A stretch of DNA of 64,000 nucleotides from positions 434,001-498,000 of the forward strand of contig DATKUL010000003.1 of NCBI GenBank assembly GCA_035530615.1, written 5' to 3'. This stretch comes from Candidatus Paceibacterota bacterium. GTDB lineage: Bacteria > Actinomycetota > Actinomycetes > Nanopelagicales > Nanopelagicaceae. The notes below the pieces were generated by a model, which had not been told where the DNA came from, searched no databases, and worked only from the letters and a program-made list of their open reading frames with translations. Below are positions 25,930-33,213 of this stretch, piece by piece. Both the position numbers and the translations under genes were made by a program. Positions within the stretch are counted from its first letter, which is position 1, and the number at the start of each line of letters is the position of its first letter.

Positions 25930-25958
25930 CCCATTGTCCAGTTTCATCCGCTCGGGTC
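25930..25958 (+). repeat. Repeat copy R12
   Basis: CCCATTGTCCAGTTTCATCC then GCTCGGGTC; right end of array B, 59 bases from the bkd E2 stop. Confidence 0.7.
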
Positions 25959-26016
25959 CTTTCTTTTTATTTGAATCAGAAAGATAACTCGAGAAATCGA
26001 GAAAAGTAATTCAGAC

Positions 26017-27333
26017 TCACGCCAAGAGTTGAGATGGTTCTTGCAACATCCCTGCAATGTCGGCCAGAAATTTCGAGCCTTGGGCGCCGTCGACGAGTCG
26101 GTGATCGAAGGACAAAGCGAGCGTCGTCACTTGTCGCACGGCAATCTCGCCGTCGATTACCCATGGGCGATCGACAACTGCACCTAGCGAGACGATCGCT
26201 GATTCACCGGGCGGCATGATTGGAGTTCCTGCGTCGATGCCAAAGACACCGATGTTGGTGATGGACATAGTCCCGCCCGCCATTTGCGACGGTACTGTCC
26301 GACCCTCTCGTGCTGCCTCAATGACAACAGCGATGGCCCGGGCCAGTTCTTTCACAGTAAGTTGGTCGGCATCTTTAACATTGGGCACCAACAGGCCACG
26401 GTCGGTCGCAGTTGCAATACCGAGATTCACATAGTGCTTGGTCACAATCTCCTGCGCGGGCGCATCCCAGAAACTGTTGATCTGCGGCGTCCGGCGGGCC
26501 GCGATACACATGGCGCGGGCGAGCAACGTCAGAGGGGAAAGCCGAATTCCCGCATACTCCGGTTCAGTGCGAAGCTTGTCGAGCAACTGCATTGAAGCGG
26601 TGACGTCCACCGTAATGAATTCAGTAACGTGGGGCGCAGTAAAGGCACTGGCAACCATTGCCTCAGCCATCGCCCGACGCACACCTCGGATCGGTGTGCG
26701 GGTTTCGCGAGAGTTATCGCCCGAGTTTTCGGATGGCGTAGCAGAATCTTTTTTCTCTCCGGCGGCCGCCAACACATCTTCGCGAGTGACTGAACCGTCA
26801 GGTCCACTGCCGATGAAGCCAGTCAGATCAACTCCGAGTTCGCGAGCTAATTTACGAACAGGGGGTTTAGCCAAACCAGCAGAGTGACTTTCCACGATCG
26901 GTGGAGTTGCTGGTGTCGGCGGAGTTGGAGGTGGTGTTGGTGTTGGTGTCGGTGACGCGGCATCGCGTCCGTAGGTGCGTGGTGCGCGCCTTTGGCGTCG
27001 GGCTTCTTCATTTCGGGGGCCCGAACCCACCAGCATCTCTGTTCTCTCCGTATTCGATGCGACTGCAGCGACGCGCTCTGGCTCGTCGCGTTGGATTCGG
27101 ATAATGGGAACTCCAACTCGCACGACTTGGCCTTCACTGGCAAGTAATTCGAGCACTATTCCAGCGAACGGGCTGGGTAACTCGACTAATGATTTTGAAG
27201 ATTCGATCTCGACGATGATTTGGTTGACCGCGATCTGCTGACCTACTGAAACTTTCCATTGGACGATCTCAGCGTCTTCCAATCCTTCCCCGACATCAGG
27301 AAGCAGAAACTCGAATTCTGAATTTGTCGCCAT
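26017..27333 (-). CDS. bkdC: Branched-chain 2-oxoacid dehydrogenase E2 (dihydrolipoyl acyltransferase)
   Basis: 438 residues. One lipoyl domain at about residues 8-80 with lipoyl-lysine K47 in EIESSKSLVELPSP. Then comes a flexible linker rich in T and P, a peripheral subunit-binding domain near residue 160 (KPPVRKLARELGVDLTGFIG), and the catalytic acyltransferase domain ending in FDHRLVDGA with the active-site His and Asp. It moves the acyl group from the E1 thiamine to CoA. It begins one base after the E1beta stop. A branched-chain rather than pyruvate role is inferred because a homodimeric pyruvate dehydrogenase (aceE) lies at 54-57 kb and the liu operon is adjacent. Confidence 0.9.
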   Translation of the reverse strand: MATNSEFEFLLPDVGEGLEDAEIVQWKVSVGQQIAVNQIIVEIESSKSLVELPSPFAGIVLELLASEGQVVRVGVPIIRIQRDEPERVAAVASNTERTEMLVGSGPRNEEARRQRRAPRTYGRDAASPTPTPTPPPTPPTPATPPIVESHSAGLAKPPVRKLARELGVDLTGFIGSGPDGSVTREDVLAAAGEKKDSATPSENSGDNSRETRTPIRGVRRAMAEAMVASAFTAPHVTEFITVDVTASMQLLDKLRTEPEYAGIRLSPLTLLARAMCIAARRTPQINSFWDAPAQEIVTKHYVNLGIATATDRGLLVPNVKDADQLTVKELARAIAVVIEAAREGRTVPSQMAGGTMSITNIGVFGIDAGTPIMPPGESAIVSLGAVVDRPWVIDGEIAVRQVTTLALSFDHRLVDGAQGSKFLADIAGMLQEPSQLLA

Positions 27334-27334
27334 C

Positions 27335-28318
27335 TTAGTAACTCATACTCTTCTCGACCGCGTCCAGAATACGGTCTGCATCGGGTAGATAGTCATCCTC
27401 AATTCGACTTGGCGGATATGGAGTGTCATACCCGGTTACTCGCAAGACTGGAGCTTTCAAATTGTAGAAACATGATTGCATCAATGATTGACCGATCTCG
27501 CCGCCAACGCCACCGCTGCTTGATGCCTCGTGAACTACAACGGCACGACCTGTCTTCATCACCGACTCTATAAGAGTAGGCATGTCGAGCGGACTCAGCG
27601 AGCGCAGGTCGATGACTTCAAGTTTTACGCCGTCTTCGGCTGCGAGCCGAGCTGCTTGTAGACAGGTTGTGACCGTTGGACCATAACCGATGAGCGTGCA
27701 GTCCGAACCCTCAACCATGACCCTGGCCTTGTACATCGGCGGCACTGTCGAGAGATCTGCGGTGGTGTCGACCTCACCTTTTTGATAATAACGCCGCTTC
27801 GGTTCGAGAAAGATAACGGGGTCATCGCTGGCGACGGCTTGCTGGATCATCCAATATGCATCCGTTGAGTCGGCGCAGGCTACGACCCGTAAGCCAGGAG
27901 TGGAAGCGAAATAAGCCTCCGGCGATTCGCCGTGATGCTCAACCGATCCGATACCGCCACCGAAAGGCATCCTGATGGTGATTGGAAGATAGAGGGCACC
28001 GGCCGAGCGATATCTCATTCGGGCTACCTGGACCACGATCTGGTCAAAGGCAGGATAGACGAACCCGTCGAACTGAATCTCAATCACCGGTCGATAGCCG
28101 TAGAGCGCAAGACCAATTGCAGTGCCGACGATTCCAGATTCTGCCAGCGGAGAATCAATGACTCGATCTTCACCGAAATCCTTCTGTAAGCCTTCGGTTG
28201 CTCGGAAAACACCGCCGAGTTTGCCGATGTCCTCACCCATGAGCAGAACTTTCGGATCGGACTCCATGGCACGGCGCAAACCTTGGTTAACCGCCTGAAC
28301 AATATTGAGCTCTGTCAT
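27335..28318 (-). CDS. bkdB: Branched-chain 2-oxoacid dehydrogenase E1 beta subunit
   Basis: 327 residues. Typical transketolase-type C-half blocks: LLMGEDIGKLGGVFRATEGL near the start, PLAESGIVGTAIGLALYGYR, EIQFDGFVYPAFDQIV and VVHEASSSGGVGGEI. It pairs with E1alpha to form the thiamine-diphosphate decarboxylase that acts on the keto acids of leucine, valine and isoleucine. It starts one base after the E1alpha stop and is followed at once by E2. The E3 subunit is not in this cluster and is probably shared. Confidence 0.92.
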   Translation of the reverse strand: MTELNIVQAVNQGLRRAMESDPKVLLMGEDIGKLGGVFRATEGLQKDFGEDRVIDSPLAESGIVGTAIGLALYGYRPVIEIQFDGFVYPAFDQIVVQVARMRYRSAGALYLPITIRMPFGGGIGSVEHHGESPEAYFASTPGLRVVACADSTDAYWMIQQAVASDDPVIFLEPKRRYYQKGEVDTTADLSTVPPMYKARVMVEGSDCTLIGYGPTVTTCLQAARLAAEDGVKLEVIDLRSLSPLDMPTLIESVMKTGRAVVVHEASSSGGVGGEIGQSLMQSCFYNLKAPVLRVTGYDTPYPPSRIEDDYLPDADRILDAVEKSMSY

Positions 28319-28319
28319 C

Positions 28320-29414
28320 TCAATTCATCCGCTCTTCGGAGAGGATGGTCGCAACTTCGCGCCGCTGCGCATCGATCCGAGCATCAGGGCCTGCATAAAC
28401 GTGGTCGAACATAGATAGCGGATCCGGATCAGGGAGTTCGCGGCAACCCTCGCGCATCCGATCGGCAAGGGATGATGCCTCGCGGGCCAGTTCGGATTGC
28501 AACTCGTCATTGAGAAGACCCTTTGCCCGCAGAAGAATCCGCAGTCGCTCGATCGGATCGCGGCCACGCCATAATTCGTCGTCGGCACCATCGCGGTATT
28601 TCGTTGGATCATCCGATGTCGTGTGAGCACCCATTCGATAAGTGACGGCTTCGATCAGGGTCGGACCATGGCCCAACCGGGCACGATTGAGTGCCGCTGC
28701 GGTGACGGCATGGCAGGCAATGACATCGTTCCCATCCACACGCACCCCGGGCATACCGAATCCATTTGCCCGCCGGGCAAGCGGAATCAGACTCTGTCGC
28801 TTCGTCGGTTCAGAAATGGCCCACTGATTGTTCTGGCAGAAGAAAACCACTGGAGATTGATAGGCGGTGGCGAAGACGAAGGCTTCGTTGACATCGCCTT
28901 CACTCATGGCGCCATCACCAAAGTAGGCCACGACCGCTTGGTCTCGTCCTGTCTCGCCGGTGCCTACTCGCCCTGCGAGTCGAGCACCCATCGCATATCC
29001 AGTGGCGTGCAGAGCATGCGCCCCAATAATGATTTGATAGCCATAAAATCGATGCAGGTTCGCATTCCACGCTTGATGCATGGTTCCGCGCCAGAATCGG
29101 AGCATGTCAACCGGATCAACCCCGCGACACCATGCCACCCCATGCTCCCGATAGGTCGAGAAAGCGAAATCCTGGTCCTGCATTGCTCGAGCCGAGCCGA
29201 TCTGCGCGGCCTCCTGACCCAGAAGTGGTGCCCAGAGGCCGAGTTCCCCCTGTCTCTGCAGGGCTGTTGCTTGTTCGTCGAGTTGGCGAACCAAGACCAT
29301 GTCCCGATAGAGACCGGAAAGCGCGGCATCGTCCAACGTGGACCGGTATCGCGAGTCATCGATGATTGAGCCGGTGGTGTCAAGTAGTTGAACGATGGGA
29401 TCGAGCTGGTCCAT
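28320..29414 (-). CDS. bkdA: Branched-chain 2-oxoacid dehydrogenase E1 alpha subunit
   Basis: 364 residues from ATG 29414, chosen because GGAGG sits seven bases upstream and the product MDQLDPIVQLL has the normal family length. An upstream in-frame ATG at 29543 would add 43 residues but has no ribosome site and would leave only 20 bases to the divergent gene. The thiamine-diphosphate motif is GDGAMSEGDVNEAF followed by NNQWAIS; the substrate region HGVAWCRGV and the phosphorylation-loop-like YRMGAHTTSDDPTKYR are typical. First gene of the operon. Confidence 0.92.
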   Translation of the reverse strand: MDQLDPIVQLLDTTGSIIDDSRYRSTLDDAALSGLYRDMVLVRQLDEQATALQRQGELGLWAPLLGQEAAQIGSARAMQDQDFAFSTYREHGVAWCRGVDPVDMLRFWRGTMHQAWNANLHRFYGYQIIIGAHALHATGYAMGARLAGRVGTGETGRDQAVVAYFGDGAMSEGDVNEAFVFATAYQSPVVFFCQNNQWAISEPTKRQSLIPLARRANGFGMPGVRVDGNDVIACHAVTAAALNRARLGHGPTLIEAVTYRMGAHTTSDDPTKYRDGADDELWRGRDPIERLRILLRAKGLLNDELQSELAREASSLADRMREGCRELPDPDPLSMFDHVYAGPDARIDAQRREVATILSEERMN

Positions 29415-29512
29415 CGGGCCTCCGAGTACGAGCGTGCATGAGAGATGCTTCTCTGGGTCCGATGATGCTAACAATCGGTGTCCCATAGGTACAAGAGGAG
29501 TCGACAATGCTA

Positions 29513-29523
29513 GACCATTGGTC
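29513..29523. promoter_or_regulatory. Palindrome between bkd and its Lrp-type regulator
   Basis: GACCATTGGTC reads nearly the same on both strands and lies in the 149-base divergent gap. It is a candidate Lrp/AsnC half-site or promoter operator. Confidence 0.35.
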
Positions 29524-29563
29524 CATTTAATGTCAGAATTCATAGTCAACGAGAGGTGAAATC

Positions 29564-30067
29564 ATGTCCCTTGACCAAATTGACTGCGCCATCTTAGGCG
29601 AGCTCCTGAGCCGACCTCGGGCGGGGGTTCGCGATTACGCGCGCACGCTCGGACTCGCTCGCGGAACCGTGCAGGCCCGGCTCGATAGATTGACGGAACA
29701 AGGAGTCATTGGCGATTACGCACCCCAACTCAGTCACGCGGCTCTGGGATTCCCGGTTCTTGCCTTCGTACATATTCAGTTGCAACAGGGCAGTCTCGAG
29801 TCATTCGCCAAGGAGTTGGCAACTCTCGCCCAAGTCGTTGAGGCCCACTCGATGACTGGTGATGCCGACATGCTCTGCCGAGTAGTCGCGCGTGATAACC
29901 GAGATCTCGAGGCGGTTATTCAAGCAATCTTGCATCTTGAGGGCGTTGTCCGAACCCGCTCTGAAATTGCGCTGAGCGAGAGGGTCCCACGACGCGATGG
30001 CACTTTGCTGGAGGAGTTGGCTGGACTGGCACCAAGCAGCAGCCGGGCCGGCGTGCCCATCCACTAG
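29564..30067 (+). CDS. bkdR: Lrp/AsnC-family regulator of the bkd operon
   Basis: 167 residues. The N-terminal winged helix-turn-helix is LDQIDCAILGELLSRPRAGV then RDYARTLGLARGTVQARLDRL; the C-terminal RAM domain, which senses amino acids, spans about residues 65-145 (AFVHIQLQQGS, GDADMLCRVVARDN). GAGAGGTG lies just before the ATG. Its place divergent from bkdABC is the same as in other bacteria where BkdR activates the operon with branched-chain amino acids. Activation here is inferred. Confidence 0.87.
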   Translation: MSLDQIDCAILGELLSRPRAGVRDYARTLGLARGTVQARLDRLTEQGVIGDYAPQLSHAALGFPVLAFVHIQLQQGSLESFAKELATLAQVVEAHSMTGDADMLCRVVARDNRDLEAVIQAILHLEGVVRTRSEIALSERVPRRDGTLLEELAGLAPSSSRAGVPIH

Positions 30068-30384
30068 ATAGACAAGTTACAAATGCGATTCTTCGCTGTT
30101 CTGGTCTCTGAAAGTTGGAACTTTAGAAACACCAAAGCCACGAGATATTCTCTCGAGGCTTCAGGTTGCAACTCAATTGATAGAACACAAATACGGTATC
30201 GACGAAACAAGAGGACTGTAACACGCTATCTTTAATTGGCGCTCTAGTTATGTAGAAATTGTGTAACTACTTTAAGTAACTGGGTGCACGGAACCTGAAT
30301 TCCCTATAGGTGGATTTCTTTTTTGGACTTCGTGGTTTTCTCTCGTGTCAACGTCGGTCAAGTTATCTTTACGGGATTTCTTGA
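30068..30384. other. Gene-free stretch between bkdR and the AbiE locus
   Basis: 317 bases. One hairpin at 30135-30161 (AAGCCACGAGA/TCTCGAGGCTT, loop TATTC, one mismatch, no T run) could end bkdR transcription. I see no open frame worth calling, no tRNA and no clear array repeat. It is notably A/T-rich. Confidence 0.5.
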
Positions 30385-31262
30385 TTAGTGCCAGATAGAC
30401 CTGATTGGATCCCATGCGGAGGTCTCGTGCGCGCTACCGCGGAGAACGGGGTCAGTAAATTTGTAGATGGTATCCAAAAGCGCTCCGAAATCTTCTGGTA
30501 ATTCAAGTCGATCTTGTTTTATTCGCCAGTTTTCATATTTGGTTTGGCCAATTTGCGGGTAGTCCGAAAGCACTTCTCGGAGAGCTCCTATTTCTACTGT
30601 GCGGTGGGCTGATACAGCAGTGATTGATATCTTCATCTCTTTTAGCGATAAGGAATGAATTCGGATCAGATTATAGATATCTCCGAAGTCACGCCAACGA
30701 GTGCTGGCAGTTCCGCGCTGGATCGCCGTCACGACTTTCTCTGCCAAGACCATAGAAATTGGGTAGCCCAATAATTGAATTCGGATTGAGTCGTCTAATA
30801 TGCGCGGATAATCTACCTGGACTGCACCGGGTTCGATTGGACACCCACATTCACATCAATGTGAAATGTAATCTGTGCAGTCGCTATTCTTGCCATCATC
30901 GAAACTCGGACACCCGAGTACTCGTCGTCATCCCGAATAATGATAGCCGCAGCCGAGGCGACATCAAAGGTGATGCCATCGGCTTGGGAGATTGACGCGA
31001 TAGTGCAACATGCGTCTAGCACATATTTGGTTTCATTACTTGTACCAAGTGCAGCAAAATCAATATCACGGGTTGGCCTTCTTGCATTCCAGGCGGCGAG
31101 TAAAACTCCACCCTTGAGAACTAATTGTTCTCTAAATTGGCTCTGGGCAACTCGAGAGAGAAAGCCTTCCAATACGTATAACGTCATGAATTCTGCAGTG
31201 CTACGGCCCGCCTCTCGTGCCCGACGTTGTAACTCCCGATAAATCTCACCTTCGATTGTCAT
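30385..31262 (-). pseudogene. AbiEii-family nucleotidyltransferase toxin, frameshifted
   Basis: The first part (31262 to about 30843) encodes VLKGGVLLAAWNARRPTRDIDF, the GG...RDxD nucleotidyltransferase core, and ends in HIDVNVGV before running out of frame. Reading on one frame over gives DPIEPGAVQVDYPRIL and then, at 30771, GYPISMVLAEKVVTAIQRGT with TRWRDFGDIYNL, the family's C-terminal half. One missing base near 30839-30843 (GTGGGTGTCC where GTGGGTGATCC is expected) explains the break. Intact relatives are toxins of type IV systems that modify tRNA or block growth on phage infection. Here the toxin is probably dead, unless the break is a sequencing error or programmed shift. Confidence 0.8.
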
Positions 31263-31885
31263 GACAGTATTTCCAAAATAGTTTGAATTCGATAGCGTGC
31301 TCCGGGAAGTCTGCGAGCAACTTTCAAGAGATTGGCAGGGTGGTTCCCTGGTTTCCGTAACCAGCGACGGATTCCTTCAATTAATTCTGCCTGATCTAAA
31401 TTGGGATGACGAGCAAGGTCGGCGAGCGTTCGCTCTGGCGTGTAAATCCCAATAGTTAAATCTGTACCTGGAATTGGTCGCTCTCCTCTACCGAGGTTAA
31501 ATTTCTCTGGGTCGAATCTATGCCAAGCGACTGCCGCCGTTGTCCTTGGTGCCCATGCACCACGAGGAATTGCAATGTGCAATTTCTTGGGTATTGCATC
31601 CGACAGATCATGTTCCACTAAGGCTGATGTTAAACATATCGTTGCGCTAGGTGCCTTTGAGGCTATCTCCACCAAATCCAGGTCAACTGTGCTCTGTGCA
31701 TCTCGGCTATAGAGCCCACGAGCTATTGAATGAATGTCACCACGTTGAGCGAGGCGATGAAATGTGGAACTTGGAATTCCCTTCGCAAGGGCTTCGGCCG
31801 TAGTAAATAAGTATGGCAAATCAGCGATTGGCTTGGTTTTGCCGATTTCGCTTGCCTCTAGGCCCTTCGTCATGGGAGTAATCAT
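31259..31885 (-). CDS. AbiEi-family antitoxin/transcriptional regulator
   Basis: 208 residues from ATG 31885 (the frame is open upstream to 31927). N-terminal winged-helix region LFTTAEALAKGIPSSTFHRL at about residues 27-46; the central block ICLTSALVEHDLSD and AIPRGAWAPRT is characteristic of AbiEi. The family antitoxin represses its own operon and counters AbiEii. The stop overlaps the toxin start by four bases, as usual. An almost perfect inverted repeat with C/G-rich arms overlaps the start codon (31885-31907), consistent with autoregulation. Confidence 0.83.
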   Translation of the reverse strand: MITPMTKGLEASEIGKTKPIADLPYLFTTAEALAKGIPSSTFHRLAQRGDIHSIARGLYSRDAQSTVDLDLVEIASKAPSATICLTSALVEHDLSDAIPKKLHIAIPRGAWAPRTTAAVAWHRFDPEKFNLGRGERPIPGTDLTIGIYTPERTLADLARHPNLDQAELIEGIRRWLRKPGNHPANLLKVARRLPGARYRIQTILEILS

Positions 31886-31907
31886 ACACACCCCATAGGG
31901 GGGTGTA
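31885..31907. promoter_or_regulatory. Operator-like inverted repeat at the AbiE promoter
   Basis: TACACACCCC, three bases, GGGGGGTGTA: ten-base arms with one mismatch, starting at the antitoxin ATG. A promoter must lie within or just upstream, so binding would block transcription. Confidence 0.6.
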
Positions 31908-32038
31908 AAGGATTTCTCCAGCCCCAAGAGTTTAGGAAATAGGTTTATGAAGTCCCAGTTTCATTTTTGCTTATGTGGCCCTTGACGGCTCTGGAGAACA
32001 CACGACGGACCTTGCCAGGTTTGCCAATTAAATTCGTT

Positions 32039-32345
32039 CTAGCTTCTAAGGTTGTGCTCGGTCTCAATCAGGCGAACAGTGTGGCTCTCACCGCGCATCA
32101 CGATGGAGTGACTTATCGCTCCAAAACTTGTGTGTCGGACTCCGCGTAGTAGTTCGCCATCGGTAATTCCTGTGGCAGAGAGAAAAACATCCTCGGAGTT
32201 GATGAGATCGCGCGAGTTAAGAATTTTTGAAAGATCATGGCCCAGATCAATCGCCTTCTGTCGTTCTTCATCATCCCTCGGGGCAAGCTGACCCTGGATG
32301 GTGCTGCGTGCCGTGGGCGATTGAGGACAACAACGGTGAAGTAGG
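32039..32345 (-). pseudogene. Fragment of glpX with internal deletion
   Basis: The minus strand encodes [20 protein letters not shown] through [16 protein letters not shown], nearly identical in protein to the end of the intact glpX at 36628. In front of it, in another frame, is [11 protein letters not shown], also from glpX. About 55-60 codons between these two pieces are missing and the frame is broken. At the DNA level the copy differs from the intact gene at many silent sites, so it is not a fresh duplicate. It marks the left edge of the ots/sulfotransferase island. Confidence 0.88.
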
Positions 32346-32423
32346 GGATCGACCATATATTAGGCAACAAAAGAAATCGCAATTGGTGTTTGGATCGAGG
32401 ATTGATTCGAACGTTGCCGTAGT

Positions 32424-33212
32424 TCAAGTTCTTCTGGGGTTTGCCTCAATCGAAATATCGTGTAGAAATCGATTGACCCCACTACGTGATTTGAAATAAT
32501 ACTGCGCGAGACTTGTATCTGACTTGCCCACACGAAAAGTAATGCCGCTCCTAGCGAACACGCGAAAGGCATCTTCGTCGGTTAAGCTGTCACCGATATA
32601 GACCGCAACGGCGTTCCCTTTTCTGGTTAGGCCATATATGTGCTTCGCGCAACTGCCCTTTGTCCAACCGGACATGGGCGTAATTTCAAATGTAAATAGA
32701 TTGTCTAATACGCGAATGTTTCCGGCGCGAACAAAAATCTCTGATTTCTCCATTGCTCCGATGCGGAATTGTGTCGCCTGCATAGCAGAAAGCGAACGAT
32801 ATCCCAACGCGAGGCTAAAATCATTATCTTCTACTTCCAGTTCTGGGAACAGTTTGGCATATTGCAAAAGTAGACTTCGCGCCACTTCAAACGCTGCCAT
32901 GATATTTTCGGGGACCTCATAGCGATTTAGGCGGCCCTCTATTTTCCAGTCGAGCCCATGATTGCCTGCATATATAACATCGTTTAATCCCACCCGCTTC
33001 TCAATATCAGACACCGTACGGCCAGTTATTACCGCCACGGGCATCCTCTTGGCACAGGCCAGCAATGATCGGCGGGCAATCGGCGATATGCGTGCTTTTG
33101 AGGGGAGCTTTACGATAGGGGATAGAACGCCGTCAAAATCAAGCATGAGAACACAGCCGCGGCTTCGAATATCGGCGACGATCGAATCGATGTGGTTGGC
33201 CGCGTCCTTCAT
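32424..33212 (-). CDS. otsB: Trehalose-6-phosphate phosphatase
   Basis: 262 residues from ATG 33212, one base after the otsA stop (a TTG at 33221 lies inside otsA). It is a HAD-type phosphatase that turns trehalose-6-phosphate into trehalose. The nucleophile motif is LMLDFDGVLSPI (DxD), motif II is AVITGR, and motif IV is VYIGDSLTDEDAF. A cap domain lies between about residues 100 and 175. Usual size for bacterial OtsB. It is cotranscribed with the sensor-OtsA fusion upstream. Confidence 0.92.
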   Translation of the reverse strand: MKDAANHIDSIVADIRSRGCVLMLDFDGVLSPIVKLPSKARISPIARRSLLACAKRMPVAVITGRTVSDIEKRVGLNDVIYAGNHGLDWKIEGRLNRYEVPENIMAAFEVARSLLLQYAKLFPELEVEDNDFSLALGYRSLSAMQATQFRIGAMEKSEIFVRAGNIRVLDNLFTFEITPMSGWTKGSCAKHIYGLTRKGNAVAVYIGDSLTDEDAFRVFARSGITFRVGKSDTSLAQYYFKSRSGVNRFLHDISIEANPRRT

Positions 33213-33213
33213 A

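Larger units (their letters stand above)
21787..25958 (+). mobile_element. Accessory array B: single-gene cassettes separated by directional tRNA-end-like repeats
   Basis: It fills the gap between the convergent liu and bkd operons. Seven clear repeat copies (R6-R12) and one degenerate copy (R7b) all read on the plus strand. Contents in order: operon terminator, tRNA-like gene, hairpin, terminator, decayed tRNA-like gene, hairpin, CYTH, Nudix, alpha/beta hydrolase, Nudix (minus) and NERD. From R8 onward each gap holds exactly one gene. Head module and CYTH cassette are paralogous to array A. No recombinase gene is present. Mobility is inferred. Confidence 0.6.

Noticed and set aside
10784-25958. 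CRISPR array
   Set aside because: Repeat spacing is irregular (160-1000 bases), the spacers are genes, and there are no cas genes.
10784-25958. Classical integron
   Set aside because: No integrase or attI, no long imperfect palindromes of attC type, genes in both directions, and most cassette genes have their own promoters.
26900-26965. Short tandem repeats in the E2 gene
   Set aside because: They encode the Thr/Pro-rich flexible linker normal for lipoyl enzymes.
28623-29369. 248-codon frame antisense to bkd E1alpha
   Set aside because: Shadow of a conserved coding region; composition follows the opposite strand.
30275-30310. Possible reversed copy of the array repeat after bkdR (GGTGCACGGAACC region)
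   Set aside because: Only about ten scattered matches on the opposite strand, within the range of chance.
31953-31969. Possible repeat copy beside the AbiE locus (CCCAGTTTCATTTTTGC)
   Set aside because: The left part matches, but the CTTCGGGCGCAC half is missing, so it is not counted, although it may be a remnant.
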